Shown here in pieces: positions 1-9,132 of a stretch of DNA of 64,000 bases. A program made the translations under genes and the position numbers. Numbering within the stretch: the first letter of the stretch is position 1; the number at the start of each line of letters is the position of its first letter. This DNA comes from JAGOEF01 sp964511665. GTDB taxonomy: Bacteria > Bacteroidota > Bacteroidia > Bacteroidales > ML635J-15. The stretch covers positions 1-64,000 of the forward strand of contig CAZEHA010000009.1 in assembly GCA_964511665.1 (NCBI GenBank). Reading direction: 5' to 3'. The notes beneath the pieces were generated by a model, which did no database searches, had not been told where the DNA came from, and saw only the letters and a program-made list of their open reading frames with translations.

Positions 1-35
1 GCCCCTTTGATAAAAGAATGGGGACTTCTACCGCA

Positions 36-417
36 CTAATTGTATGAAGTCAGGAGGTAGCAGTCAAGCTTATGCTGGTCGAAATGGTACGACTCAATGA
101 ACTGCATAATTTTGTCAACATCCTGGTTGTTTCTTATTCGCAAAACGCCATCGAAATCTTCAATCCAGCTAAGCCCGAAAACAATTACCGGTTTTCCTCT
201 CACCATGCTTTCGAGGCCCACAGTGCCCGTAATAGTGGCTACCGCTCCTGTATTTTCGCACAGTTCGAACGAAGAAACATCGGTTGACACAAAAACAACT
301 TTTGGAATTAACAAAGCATCGCTGTAATGTTTTATAATTCTTCCAAGGTGCCCGTGAGAGAAATTCACAAACTGATAAGAATTTTCTTTAACGTAAATAA
401 CCCAATCGTCGGGAATT
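36..417 (-). pseudogene. 3' remnant of a KpsS/capsule-type glycan gene
   Basis: The reading frame matches the C-terminal part of the 519-residue protein encoded at 2871-4430: both share YVKE, a TGT.G.E.MV.GKPVI.FGL block and a GVLRI segment. Everything upstream of the YVKE block is missing because the sequence switches at about 417-427 to an unrelated gene on the other strand. The frame also stops early at 36; in another frame the downstream bases encode residues like SAVEVPILLSKG, which align with the end of this domain in the intact protein, so a single-base frameshift near 45-55 is likely. A truncated, frameshifted copy of a gene present intact 2.4 kb away is best called a pseudogene, although a draft-assembly misjoin is possible. 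Confidence 0.7.
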
Positions 418-426
418 GCCGCCGGC

Positions 427-567
427 GAACTGCTCAGCCCCGAAAACATACGTTCGATACGCCCGGGAGCAGGCCTGCATCCCAAATATTACGATGAGGT
501 GATTGGGAAGAGGGCAATTAGATATGTCCGTAAAGGAAAAGCATTAGATATTCGAGATTTTGAGTGA
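427..567 (+). pseudogene. C-terminal remnant of a PseI/NeuB-family nonulosonic acid synthase
   Basis: An open frame ending in TGA at 565-567 encodes about 46 residues with the hallmark of the SAF (antifreeze-like) domain of sialic/pseudaminic acid synthases: LSPENIRSIRPG, then GLHPKYYDEVIGKRA and a short tail. The GLHPK form is closer to PseI (pseudaminic acid synthase) than to NeuB. The catalytic TIM barrel is absent and the frame meets a stop near 392, so no functional enzyme is made. It has the same orientation as the glycan locus that follows, suggesting that this locus once began with nonulosonic acid genes. The family call rests on the motif alone. Confidence 0.7.
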
Positions 568-624
568 GAAAAAAGAGAAGCATTTGCAAAGAATAATTCA
601 TGTTCTGTTTTGCAACAAATAATA

Positions 625-632
625 TATCTTTG
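625..632 (+). promoter_or_regulatory. Bacteroidota -7 promoter element ahead of the glycan operon
   Basis: TATCTTTG fits the TAnnTTTG -7 consensus and lies 11 bases before the ATG at 644. A TTTTG stands at 608-612, but the spacing is shorter than usual for a -33 element. It would serve the first intact gene of the glycan locus. Confidence 0.4.
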
Positions 633-643
633 AAATCTAAAAA

Positions 644-1438
644 ATGAACAATATGGTTGAACTGGAAGATTTTTTTAAGAACTGGGATTTACCCAAAAAC
701 AGAGTTATAGTTCTTCATTCATCGCTAAAACCGATACATGAGTATTATCATGAAAAATACTCATATGCAGAACTTACCGACAAGATAATTAATTTAATTT
801 ATAAGTACTATAATCCGATAAGCATACTGATACCTGCTTATACCTATGCTTTTACCAAATCGGGTGTTTACCATCATTTGTTTTCGAAGTCAGAGTCGGG
901 TCGTTTTTCGGAAGAATCGCGTGTAAACTACAATTTTTACCGAACTCCAAATCCGGTTTTTAGTTATATGGATACCGAAAACTATTTGAAAAATGTAAGC
1001 GAGATAGACCATCTTGATGCCTTCAGCGAGAAAAGTGTTTTTGGATATTTACATCATAAAGATGTGATTCTGGTGAATATGGCTCTAAAAATATTTTTGG
1101 CGACACCTATTCATTATATCGAACAAATGTTTGGCGTTGAGTACAGATATTTTAAGTTTTTTCCAGGAGTTCTATATTATGACAAGACACATTATGAAGA
1201 AATTACCTTTGAGTATCAGGTGCGCCGGCTCGAATTCGATACCAAGTGGGATAGGTTAAAAATGATTAACGATTTAATTGACAATAATTTGATTAGTATC
1301 AGCAAACTTGGCAATATCGAATTCAGGTGGTTGGGTTATGATGAGTTGTATGATTTTTACATTAAACGACTCACCGAAGATGAACAATACCTGTTTCGTT
1401 TACCCTATGGAGAATTGCCCCCGCAAACCATGTTTTAA
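644..1438 (+). CDS. AAC(3)-like N-acetyltransferase family protein
   Basis: The 264-residue protein resembles the aminoglycoside 3-N-acetyltransferase (antibiotic NAT) fold family. Features seen are VLHSSLKP near residue 23, a LIPAYTYAF strand near 61, an ESRVNYNFYRTPNPVFSY segment near 90-107 where family members carry an R.P.P.FS block, and ATPIHYIEQ near 153. In surface-glycan loci such proteins are thought to acetylate amino sugars with acetyl-CoA rather than give drug resistance, and the setting here (first intact gene of a glycan operon) favours that. Base composition is more AT-rich than the downstream genes. Start chosen at ATG 644; a second ATG lies 3 codons further. The sugar substrate is not evident. 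Confidence 0.7.
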   Translation: MNNMVELEDFFKNWDLPKNRVIVLHSSLKPIHEYYHEKYSYAELTDKIINLIYKYYNPISILIPAYTYAFTKSGVYHHLFSKSESGRFSEESRVNYNFYRTPNPVFSYMDTENYLKNVSEIDHLDAFSEKSVFGYLHHKDVILVNMALKIFLATPIHYIEQMFGVEYRYFKFFPGVLYYDKTHYEEITFEYQVRRLEFDTKWDRLKMINDLIDNNLISISKLGNIEFRWLGYDELYDFYIKRLTEDEQYLFRLPYGELPPQTMF

Positions 1439-1458
1439 ACAGACTATTGTAAGCTAAA

Positions 1459-2754
1459 ATGGATATAATTGGCAATCAAATGTATAAATGGGCCAGCGAC
1501 CTCTTTCCCATTAACCGAAGTCTTACGGGAGCAGGAGTGCGCGAAAGTCTGGCCTACATCAAAAAACTATTACCCGAGCTTACTGTACACGCTGTACCAA
1601 CCGGCTATCAGGCATTCGATTGGGAAGTGCCCGAAGAATGGGTAATCAACGAAGCGTATATCGAAAACCAACGGGGTGAAAGAATTGTTGATTTTAAGAA
1701 CAACAATCTGCATGTGGTGGGCTATTCAAGTGCTGTTGATGCCATAATGAGCCGTTCCGAATTAGATACACACCTTCACTCATTGCCCGACAAGCCCGAT
1801 GCCATACCCTACGTAACGGCCTATTACAAACGAAAGTGGGGTTTTTGCCTTACGCATAAACAACGCAGTGCGCTGCCCGAAGGCAATTATCATGTGGTTA
1901 TACAGTCGCAGCATATTCGGGGTTTTATGAATTACGGCGAAATAGTAATTCCGGGTGAGTCTTCACAAGAAGTATTGTTTTCGACCTACATTTGCCACCC
2001 ATCTATGGCCAACAATGAATTATCGGGGCCTGTGGTATGCGCAGCACTGGCAAAATACATAGGCAGCCTGCCAAAGCGAAAATACACCTATCGTTTTGTA
2101 TTTGTTCCCGAAACACTGGGTTCCATTGTGTTTATCAGTAAAAACATTGAACACCTTAAAAAATGGGTAGTTGCGGGGTACAATGTGTCGTGTGTTGGCG
2201 ACAACAGGGCCTATTCGTATTTGCCGTCGCGACACGGCGATACCATATCCGACAGGGCTGCGTTGCACGTACTGAAGCACACCGACCCTGAATTTGATCG
2301 ATATACTTGGCTTGAACGGGGCAGCGACGAACGTCAGTATTGTTCGCCGGGTGTCGATTTGCCCATTGCAAGCATTATGCGGACTAAATACGGTAAGTTT
2401 CCCGAATATCACACATCACTCGACAATTTATCGCTCATTTCGCCTGATGGATTGCAGGGAGCTTTCGATGTGTATTGCAAGGCTATCGAAATTATAGAAA
2501 ACAACTGTGTGCCCAAAACAAAAATCATGTGCGAACCTCGTTTCAGTAAACATGGCTTGTATTCCGAAAAAAACACGAAAGGAGCGGTGTTCGGGTCTCC
2601 CGAACGAAATATAATGAATATGTTCAGCTATTGCGATGGAACAAAAAGCCTACTCGACATAGCCAATCTCATACAAGTCCCGTTTCACAATTTGTTACCT
2701 GTGTTGCGTCAAAGTATCGAATTGGATTTACTCGAAATACAAGACCAATTGTAA
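1459..2754 (+). CDS. DUF4910 / M28-like aminopeptidase-fold glycan-locus protein
   Basis: The 431-residue protein opens with MYKWASDLFPINRSLTGAGV, the typical start of the DUF4910 family (polysaccharide biosynthesis protein with aminopeptidase-like domain). The zinc-peptidase-like core shows CHPSMANNELSG near residue 178, ERGSDERQYCSPG near 280 and EYHTSLDNL near 315; the H, E and H residues are the likely metal ligands. A small winged-helix-like tail (FSYCDG to the end) follows. Family members recur in glycan and nonulosonic acid loci but their reaction is unknown; amide hydrolysis or de-N-acylation of a sugar intermediate is an inference. It starts 20 bases after the acetyltransferase gene, so the two are probably co-transcribed. 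Confidence 0.8.
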   Translation: MDIIGNQMYKWASDLFPINRSLTGAGVRESLAYIKKLLPELTVHAVPTGYQAFDWEVPEEWVINEAYIENQRGERIVDFKNNNLHVVGYSSAVDAIMSRSELDTHLHSLPDKPDAIPYVTAYYKRKWGFCLTHKQRSALPEGNYHVVIQSQHIRGFMNYGEIVIPGESSQEVLFSTYICHPSMANNELSGPVVCAALAKYIGSLPKRKYTYRFVFVPETLGSIVFISKNIEHLKKWVVAGYNVSCVGDNRAYSYLPSRHGDTISDRAALHVLKHTDPEFDRYTWLERGSDERQYCSPGVDLPIASIMRTKYGKFPEYHTSLDNLSLISPDGLQGAFDVYCKAIEIIENNCVPKTKIMCEPRFSKHGLYSEKNTKGAVFGSPERNIMNMFSYCDGTKSLLDIANLIQVPFHNLLPVLRQSIELDLLEIQDQL

Positions 2755-2870
2755 TATTGTTTGTTTTTAACGAATTCACAACCCATTGGTAACAAATAAA
2801 TAGGTGTAGCAATTGATAATTGTTTAAAAAGTGGTTATTTTGTGCGTTTGGTCAGTGAAACAACATTGCA

Positions 2871-4430
2871 ATGAATGTAATTTACAATACATGCTATGCC
2901 GACCCCTGGTTGCAGGTTGCCATAAGTTTGCAGCGCGAGTATGGCTTTAATCCGGTGTATTGGAATGGTTATCACGACGATAATTCCGAAGACTTGATAA
3001 AAACGCATTTCCCAACTGCTCTTTATCACCGCTACTACGATGCATGGAAGGGCGTCTTTCCCGACCCTGTTCACAGCCTTTATGCTGAATCGCATATTGA
3101 ATTAGATTTTTTGAAAAAGTATGCCTATTTCGAGCTGCAGACCATAAAAATGATGGATCGCATGGACATTACCGGCCATGGCTTCAGTTTTATTGAGCGA
3201 CAAAGGCATTACCGCAATTTTGTTAAATACTGGTCGGGATGTATCGGGTTGCTAAAGCCCGAATTGGTAATTAGTGCCGTGGTACCTCACAGGGTGTACG
3301 ACTATGTGTTGTATTTGCTTTGCCACCACCATGGCATTCCTTACATCAGTTTCAGGTCGAGCATTTTTAAAGGGCGCATTGTGCCTCTTACCGATGTATC
3401 GACAATAGGAAATATTTTTGATGCAGAATATAAAAAGTGTTACCAAAATGCTTCGGGTGCCAAAGAATTGTGGACGCAAATTGATAGCAATATTTACGAA
3501 ACTTACCTGAAAGTGCAAAAATCGTATGCCGAAGGTCAGCCCGAATACATGCATTTTCATTATAGTACCCATAAAAAAAACGATGGCTTTGCAGCATTGT
3601 TCAAAACACTACTTAGCGACATTAGGAAGCAGAAAAAATTGTATTTCGGTAGCGAAGGGCAGCTGCTGAAAGGAATAAACTATTATCACAAACATCCGTT
3701 GAAAAGCATCGAAAATAGCCGGTTTTCGTTTGTAAGCTATTCGAGGCTAAAGCTGAAAACCAACAATTATAAAAAATCGCTGAAAAAATATTACCACAGC
3801 AAAGCCGTTGTTCCCGATTATGAAAAGCCCTATGTAATATTGCCCCTACACTATCAGCCCGAGATGACAAGTAATCCGTCGGGTGATATTTTTGTTGATC
3901 AGATGTTGTGTGTTGATGTTCTCGACAAACATTTGCCTCCCGATTTTACCATTTATGTAAAGGAACATCCGGTTCAATTTCAAGCACATCGCGAAGGGCA
4001 TACCAGCCGTATCAAAGAATTTTACGATGATTTGCTGCGATATAAAAGAGTGAAACTGGTACCATTAAACATCGATTCGTTTACATTAATAAGGAATTCA
4101 AAAGCCATTGCTACGGTTACCGGTACTGCCGGATGGGAAGGAATGGTGCTGGGTAAACCGGTCATTATTTTTGGTTTGGCATGGTACGAAAAATACAATG
4201 GGGTTCTTAGAATTACCGACGATGATTCAGCTTCGGCCATTCCAGCGTTTATCGAAAACTATGTTTTCGACGAAAAAAATCTGGCTGCCTATCTGGCTGC
4301 TTTCGATGCTGTTTCGGTGAAAGCATATTTCTATAAAGGGCTTAAACAAAAAATGAATCAAAGAGAGCAGGAATGTGTCGAAAATCTGAAAAAAGCAGTT
4401 ATAAAAATGCTTGAAAATGGCAAGGTTTAA
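2871..4430 (+). CDS. KpsS/LipB-like capsule polysaccharide biosynthesis protein
   Basis: 519 residues with no signal peptide. The C-terminal half has the signature of capsule/surface-carbohydrate transferases of the KpsS/CDP-glycerol-transferase-like type: YVKEHPVQF near 363, then ATVTGTAGWEGMVLGKPVIIFG near 406-427, which should bind the nucleotide-sugar phosphate. The N-terminal half (MNVIYNTCYADPW) is less conserved. In related loci such proteins sit beside nonulosonic acid genes and are presumed to transfer a sugar. A 116-base spacer precedes the gene, and a degraded paralogue lies at 36-417. The 3' end overlaps the flippase gene by 14 bases, implying translational coupling. Confidence 0.7.
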   Translation: MNVIYNTCYADPWLQVAISLQREYGFNPVYWNGYHDDNSEDLIKTHFPTALYHRYYDAWKGVFPDPVHSLYAESHIELDFLKKYAYFELQTIKMMDRMDITGHGFSFIERQRHYRNFVKYWSGCIGLLKPELVISAVVPHRVYDYVLYLLCHHHGIPYISFRSSIFKGRIVPLTDVSTIGNIFDAEYKKCYQNASGAKELWTQIDSNIYETYLKVQKSYAEGQPEYMHFHYSTHKKNDGFAALFKTLLSDIRKQKKLYFGSEGQLLKGINYYHKHPLKSIENSRFSFVSYSRLKLKTNNYKKSLKKYYHSKAVVPDYEKPYVILPLHYQPEMTSNPSGDIFVDQMLCVDVLDKHLPPDFTIYVKEHPVQFQAHREGHTSRIKEFYDDLLRYKRVKLVPLNIDSFTLIRNSKAIATVTGTAGWEGMVLGKPVIIFGLAWYEKYNGVLRITDDDSASAIPAFIENYVFDEKNLAAYLAAFDAVSVKAYFYKGLKQKMNQREQECVENLKKAVIKMLENGKV

Positions 4431-5706
4431 TGTCGATTTTCGTGGATTGATACACCTCGGTAAAATGTCGGGCGGCTATTTTATTACTACCATTATCAAT
4501 CAGGCTTTGCCTTTTTTAATTCTTCCCGTTATTACACGCTACCTGAACACTGCCGAATATGGTATGCTGGCGCTTTTCAATTTTTACTTGGCCATTGCTC
4601 ATTCGCTCACCGGCGTTTCGATTCCGGCAGTTGTGTCAAAGAATTTTTTCGATCGCGAAAAAGAATATATTGCGCGGGTAATTGGCAACAGTATTCTTAT
4701 TGTGGGCTTGTTCTCGGTGGCTACCATTGTGCTGGTGCTTATTTTTTATCCTTTTCTCAGTACTTATCTCGAACTACCACTGGTGTGGATGCTGATGATT
4801 GCTCCGGCATCGTTTGCATTTGTGGTGTTTCAGTTGGGCTTGAATGTAATGCGCAATTCGCAAAAAGTAGTAACATTCGGTAAACATCAAATTTCGAACA
4901 CGCTGATAAATCTGTCGATTTCGCTATTTCTTATTATCAGCCTAAGCTGGGGCTGGCATGGCCGTGCCTGGGGAATTATGCTGTCGCATTTTGTTTCGGC
5001 GGCTGTGGTATTGTATTATCTGCACCGCAAGGGCTATCTGTCGTTTGCCTTTTCGAAGCAATTGCTTCGCAGCATATCGAAAGTAGTGTTTCCGCTCATC
5101 CCCAATTCGTTGCAGTCGGTAATAATTTCGCAGGTGGGAATATTTTTTATTCAGTTGTATTTCACAAAAGAGTTGCTGGGATTGTATTCAATCGGTTTTC
5201 AGATTTCGATACCCATTAAGCTGCTGTTTGCCACATTGTGCATGTCGTGGTTCCCCTATTTGTACGAACAATTATCGAAAAAACACATCAACAACAAAAT
5301 GTATATTACCCGCTTGCTCTATGCCTTGTTTGGAGTGCTGGCAGCCGGCGTTCTGGTACTCAATCTGGGTTCCGGCCTCATACTCAGAATTATGACACAA
5401 CCCGAGTACTATGGAGGCCGCGAGTTTATTTTTTGGTTTACCATGGGTTTTCTGTTTAACGGAATGTATATGCTGCTGTATCCGGTTCTTATTAAAAACG
5501 AAAAGCAACGCTATATCAGCATTGTGTCGTTCGTGAATATGATTTTTATGCTGGTGTGCAATGTGTTGTTTGTGCGCTGGTTTGGATACATTGGCGTGGC
5601 CTACGCCTTTACCATTACCTATTTTCTTATGTTTGTTTCGTTTTTCGTGAAGTCGCAGCAAATATTGCCCTTGCCCTGGATAAAGGCACTGAAAATATGG
5701 AAGTAG
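4417..5706 (+). CDS. Wzx-type polysaccharide flippase
   Basis: The hydrophobic protein of about 429 residues has some 12-14 predicted membrane segments and the start typical of O-unit flippases of the MOP superfamily (GGYFITTIINQALPFLILPV, then ITRYLNTAEYGMLALFN). It should flip lipid-linked oligosaccharide units across the inner membrane. ATG 4417 is preferred over the upstream TTG at 4411; it lies inside the end of the preceding gene (14-base overlap). No key motif beyond the fold is expected for this family. Its presence shows that the locus makes a lipid-linked repeat unit, consistent with a separate polymerase candidate at 13176. Confidence 0.85.
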   Translation: MARFNVDFRGLIHLGKMSGGYFITTIINQALPFLILPVITRYLNTAEYGMLALFNFYLAIAHSLTGVSIPAVVSKNFFDREKEYIARVIGNSILIVGLFSVATIVLVLIFYPFLSTYLELPLVWMLMIAPASFAFVVFQLGLNVMRNSQKVVTFGKHQISNTLINLSISLFLIISLSWGWHGRAWGIMLSHFVSAAVVLYYLHRKGYLSFAFSKQLLRSISKVVFPLIPNSLQSVIISQVGIFFIQLYFTKELLGLYSIGFQISIPIKLLFATLCMSWFPYLYEQLSKKHINNKMYITRLLYALFGVLAAGVLVLNLGSGLILRIMTQPEYYGGREFIFWFTMGFLFNGMYMLLYPVLIKNEKQRYISIVSFVNMIFMLVCNVLFVRWFGYIGVAYAFTITYFLMFVSFFVKSQQILPLPWIKALKIWK

Positions 5707-5722
5707 TTTCGATGCGAAACAC

Positions 5723-5730
5723 TATATTTG
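5723..5730 (+). promoter_or_regulatory. -7 promoter element ahead of the acyl-CoA module
   Basis: TATATTTG, exact for TAnnTTTG, 23 bases before the ATG at 5753. The 13 bases ACACTATATTTGT recur exactly before the gene at 14638, suggesting a shared internal promoter type in this locus. No clear TTG at -33. Confidence 0.45.
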
Positions 5731-5752
5731 TACAGTAATAAATACTTACCCT

Positions 5753-6226
5753 ATGAATACAAATCAAATTGTGCACAAGTATATCGGAAACTATTTCGAC
5801 GATTTTGTAAAGGGGCAAATCATTTACCATGCCGCCTCTAAAACCATTTTCGAAAGCGACAACAATTTGTTTTCGCTGCTTACCATGAATCACCATCCGG
5901 TGCACACCAATATTGATTATGCCGCCGGCACACAGCACGGCAAGGTGCTGGTGGTGGGAACTCTGGTGTTTAGCCTGGTGGTGGGAATTACGGTTCCCGA
6001 CATCAGCGGTAAAGCCATTGCCAACCTGATGTACGAAAGCATTGATCATTTGGCTCCGGTTTTTTTGAACGATACCATTTATGCTCGCACCGAAATACTC
6101 GATGTGGTTCCATCGAAATCGAAAACCGACAGGGGAATAGTGTATGTTGAAACCACAGCTTATAATCAAGAAAAAGTTGATGTGTTGCGGTTCAGGAGAA
6201 AAGTGTTGGTGATGAAAAAGTTGTAA
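5753..6226 (+). CDS. MaoC-like acyl-CoA hydratase (hot-dog fold)
   Basis: 157 residues, the usual length of single-domain MaoC dehydratases. The start YFDDFVKGQIIYHAASKTI is family-typical, followed by the D..N..H-type region here seen as LLTMNHHPVHTNIDYA near residue 43, and the hot-dog core GKVLVVGTLVFSLVVG. The family reversibly hydrates 2-enoyl-CoA thioesters; several members are mesaconyl-CoA hydratases that partner CitE-like lyases, and a CitE-like gene follows directly. Placement inside a glycan locus suggests that it shapes an acyl group for sugar modification, which is inference. First gene of a four-gene acyl-CoA block with its own promoter-like element. Confidence 0.8.
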   Translation: MNTNQIVHKYIGNYFDDFVKGQIIYHAASKTIFESDNNLFSLLTMNHHPVHTNIDYAAGTQHGKVLVVGTLVFSLVVGITVPDISGKAIANLMYESIDHLAPVFLNDTIYARTEILDVVPSKSKTDRGIVYVETTAYNQEKVDVLRFRRKVLVMKKL

Positions 6227-6287
6227 TTTTTAGAATTATTATTGGAATTATTAAAAGATATTATGAAACAACAATAACTTGATAACT

Positions 6288-7181
6288 ATGAAACACCTAC
6301 TGAGAAGTTTAATGTTTGTGCCGGGCCACAACGAAAGGCTGCTTAGCAGTGCTGCCCGAAGCGAGGCCGATGTATTGCTGCTCGATATTGAAGATTCGGT
6401 GCAGCCGGTGGCCAACAAAGCCGTTGCCCGCGCCATGGTGAAACAATGGGTAAGCGAGGGTCGCTTCAGCAATCATCTGGTTTTTCCGCGCATCAACGAC
6501 CGCGAAAGCGGGCAGTTGCTCAAAGATGTTGAAGCACTTAGCATCGAGGGTGTCGACGGGTTTATGTATCCGAAAGCAAAAACAGGGCAAGACATTTACT
6601 TTTTCGACAAATTGCTCGAAACCATCGAATACGAAAAAGGCCTGCCGGTGGGTAAATTCAAAATCATTCCGCTCATCGAAACCGCTTCGGCAGTGCTGAA
6701 TGCACAAGATATTTGCCGTGCCTCGAAGCGGGTAATTGCCATTGCTTTTGGCTGCGAAGATTTTATCTCCGATCTCGAAGGCATTCACGATGCGGCTCAC
6801 GAAAGCCTCTTTGTTCCGCGTGCTATGATAGCTATGGCTGCCAGGGCAACGGGTGTGGTTCCGGTTGACACGGTGCATATTAACGTGCACGATCTCGACG
6901 ATCTGGAGGTGAACCTGAAAGTAGCTAAAAACATGGGCTTCGAAGGCATGTTAATTCTAAATCCGAAAGAAATACCACTGGCTCATCTCTATTTTTCGCC
7001 ATCGGAACAAGAAATATCCGATGCTTCCGAAATGCTGCGTTTATCGGATGAGGCCGAAAAAGAAGGGAAAGGTGTGGCGCTGATGAATGGCAAGTTTATT
7101 GGGCCGCCTATGGTGGTGGCTGCGAAAAAGACATTGTTGAAGGCCGCGTTGATTGAAAAAAAACCAAAACATGCACAATAG
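6288..7181 (+). CDS. CitE/HpcH-HpaI-family (malyl-CoA-type) lyase
   Basis: The protein of about 297 residues starts MKHLLRSLMFVPGHNERLL, classic for citrate lyase beta/malyl-CoA lyase proteins. It carries LLLDIEDSVQP (Mg-binding acidic motif), FPRIND (substrate Arg), IIPLIETASAVLNA (catalytic region) and IAFGCEDF (second metal Asp/Glu). The TIM-barrel family cleaves or condenses CoA esters with oxoacids, for example glyoxylate plus acetyl- or propionyl-CoA. ATG 6288 is preferred over TTG 6279. Its partner MaoC gene lies 61 bases upstream and the reductase gene overlaps by 11 bases, so a linked reaction series is likely. Exact substrate unknown. Confidence 0.85.
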   Translation: MKHLLRSLMFVPGHNERLLSSAARSEADVLLLDIEDSVQPVANKAVARAMVKQWVSEGRFSNHLVFPRINDRESGQLLKDVEALSIEGVDGFMYPKAKTGQDIYFFDKLLETIEYEKGLPVGKFKIIPLIETASAVLNAQDICRASKRVIAIAFGCEDFISDLEGIHDAAHESLFVPRAMIAMAARATGVVPVDTVHINVHDLDDLEVNLKVAKNMGFEGMLILNPKEIPLAHLYFSPSEQEISDASEMLRLSDEAEKEGKGVALMNGKFIGPPMVVAAKKTLLKAALIEKKPKHAQ

Positions 7182-9129
7182 CATTTTATTTTCGAAAGTA
7201 AAGATTGGAAATCTGGAACTGAAAAACCGGATTGTATTTGCACCAATGGGTGTAGGGGGTCTGGTGGGTTACAACGGAAACCTGTCGAAACGAGGCATCG
7301 ATTATTATGTTGAACGAGCCAAAGGCGGTGCCGGCATGATTCGCATGGGAATTGCCAAATCGATAAGAACCCTTGATGTTGCCGATGAACCGGTGATGAA
7401 GCACATAATACTCGACAACCGTGTGATGGTGAACTGGATGTCGGAGCTTGCCGAACGCTGCCACGATTACGGAGCAAAAATATCGGTTCAGATAATGCCC
7501 GGAATCGGTCGCATTGCAGGGCGCACTGTTCAGCTGCAGCACAAGGCTATCGGCCCATCCGAAAATCCTTGTTACTGGCCTCCTCATTATAAAACACGTG
7601 CCCTTGGCGAAGACGAAATTTTAGATCTGATAGCATCGTTCGAGCAAACTGCACAAATTGTTCGCTTTTCGGGTTTTGATGCCATTGAGTTGAATGGTCA
7701 CGAGGGCTATATGCTCGACCAGTTTATGACTCCGCTTTGGAATAAGCGCAGCGACCAATGGGGCGGCAATTTCGAAAACCGCATGAGGCTTGCTTCCGAA
7801 ATTATCAAGTCGATACAGAAAGGTGCCGGTGCCGATTTCCCGATTATTTTCAGGTTTGGCCTAACCCATTATCACGAAGGTGGCCGCAGTATTGAAGAAG
7901 GTCTCGAAATTGCCCGTTATCTCGAGAAAGCCGGAGTTGCTGCCATCGAGGTTGATGCCGGTTCTTACGAAAACTGGTATTATCCGCATCCACCAACCAC
8001 ACAACCCATGGCATTGTTTGCCGACCTCGCAGCAGAAACCAAAAAAGTGCTTACCATACCCGTGATTGCCGTGGGAAAATTGGGGGACCCCGATATTGCC
8101 GAAAAAGTATTGATAGATAAAAAAGCCGATATCATTGCCCTTGGACGCCCCTTGCTTGCAGACCCATACTGGCCAAAGAAAACGCTAGAAGGCCGAAAAC
8201 AAGACATAAAGCCTTGCATTGGCTGCCACGAAGGCTGCCTACAGCGTATTTTTCATCACAAATACATCAGTTGTGCTGTAAACCCGCGTACCGGTAACGA
8301 AAAATATTTGAAGCCGGTTAAAGCTTCGGTACCTAAAAAAATACTGGTTTTGGGATCGGGATATGCCGGCATGGAGGCTGCTATCACTGCCTTTGCCATG
8401 GGGCACAAAGTGTTTCTGTATGAGTCGGAAAACTATTTGGGCGGTATTTTTGCCAAAGGATATGTTTCGGCCCTGAAATCGGAATTTCAAAAACTGACTG
8501 AGTATTATCTGCGGCAAATCGAAAATTCTGATATTGTTGTACAAACAGGTAAAAAAGTTACGACTCACGATATCGACGAAATACAACCCGACAGCATTTT
8601 TGTTGCCACGGGAGCCAAGGCTACAATTCCCAATATCGAGGGTATTGACTCGGCAAATGTATTCATAGCGCGGCAAGCATTTCATGTCGATTTCGATCCC
8701 GGCGAAAAAGTACTAATCCTCGGAGGTGGTTTGGTGGGATGCGAACTGGCCATCGATTTGGCCCCGAAAGCCACGCAGGTAACTGTATTGGAACAAACCG
8801 ACACTGTGTGTCCCAATGCATTTTATGCCAACCGGCTGCATTTGCTGAAACTCATCGAAGAGCGCAATATAGAAGTGCATACCAACGCCTGCCTGAAGAA
8901 AATCGAAGGCAACACAGCCACGACAGAAATAAATGGCCATAGCAGGCAGTTTAGCTTCGATTCGCTCATAGTGGCCACCGGATTTGAACCCAACCAACAT
9001 ATTCTCGACGGTATCGATTTTCCGAAACACAAAATTTTCTATATTGGCGATAGTGTGAAGCCGGGCAAGGTGCTCAATGCAGTTTGGGATGCCTACCGCA
9101 AGGTTTTGTTTAATACCAACAACGATTGA
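7171..9129 (+). CDS. OYE-family 2,4-dienoyl-CoA reductase-like flavoenzyme
   Basis: About 652 residues in three parts. An N-terminal FMN TIM barrel (LKNRIVFAPMGVGG; the GHEGYMLDQFMTPLWNKR segment near 175-195) is followed by a 4Fe-4S motif, C-x2-C-x3-C-x11-C, at about residues 349-369 (CIGCHEGC then SCAVNPRTG). Then come an FAD site (LGSGYAGMEA near 393) and an NAD(P)H site (LGGGLVGCELA near 517). This is the trimethylamine dehydrogenase/FadH architecture that reduces enoyl-type double bonds. ATG 7171 sits inside the end of the lyase gene (11-base overlap); the TTG at 7153 is less likely. In this cluster it may reduce the enoyl-CoA made by the hydratase; substrate is inferred, cofactors follow from motifs. 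Confidence 0.9.
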   Translation: MHNSILFSKVKIGNLELKNRIVFAPMGVGGLVGYNGNLSKRGIDYYVERAKGGAGMIRMGIAKSIRTLDVADEPVMKHIILDNRVMVNWMSELAERCHDYGAKISVQIMPGIGRIAGRTVQLQHKAIGPSENPCYWPPHYKTRALGEDEILDLIASFEQTAQIVRFSGFDAIELNGHEGYMLDQFMTPLWNKRSDQWGGNFENRMRLASEIIKSIQKGAGADFPIIFRFGLTHYHEGGRSIEEGLEIARYLEKAGVAAIEVDAGSYENWYYPHPPTTQPMALFADLAAETKKVLTIPVIAVGKLGDPDIAEKVLIDKKADIIALGRPLLADPYWPKKTLEGRKQDIKPCIGCHEGCLQRIFHHKYISCAVNPRTGNEKYLKPVKASVPKKILVLGSGYAGMEAAITAFAMGHKVFLYESENYLGGIFAKGYVSALKSEFQKLTEYYLRQIENSDIVVQTGKKVTTHDIDEIQPDSIFVATGAKATIPNIEGIDSANVFIARQAFHVDFDPGEKVLILGGGLVGCELAIDLAPKATQVTVLEQTDTVCPNAFYANRLHLLKLIEERNIEVHTNACLKKIEGNTATTEINGHSRQFSFDSLIVATGFEPNQHILDGIDFPKHKIFYIGDSVKPGKVLNAVWDAYRKVLFNTNND

Positions 9130-9132
9130 TGC

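Noticed and set aside
644..1438. Aminoglycoside resistance gene
   Set aside because: It is AAC(3)-like, but it opens a glycan operon, so sugar acetylation is more likely.
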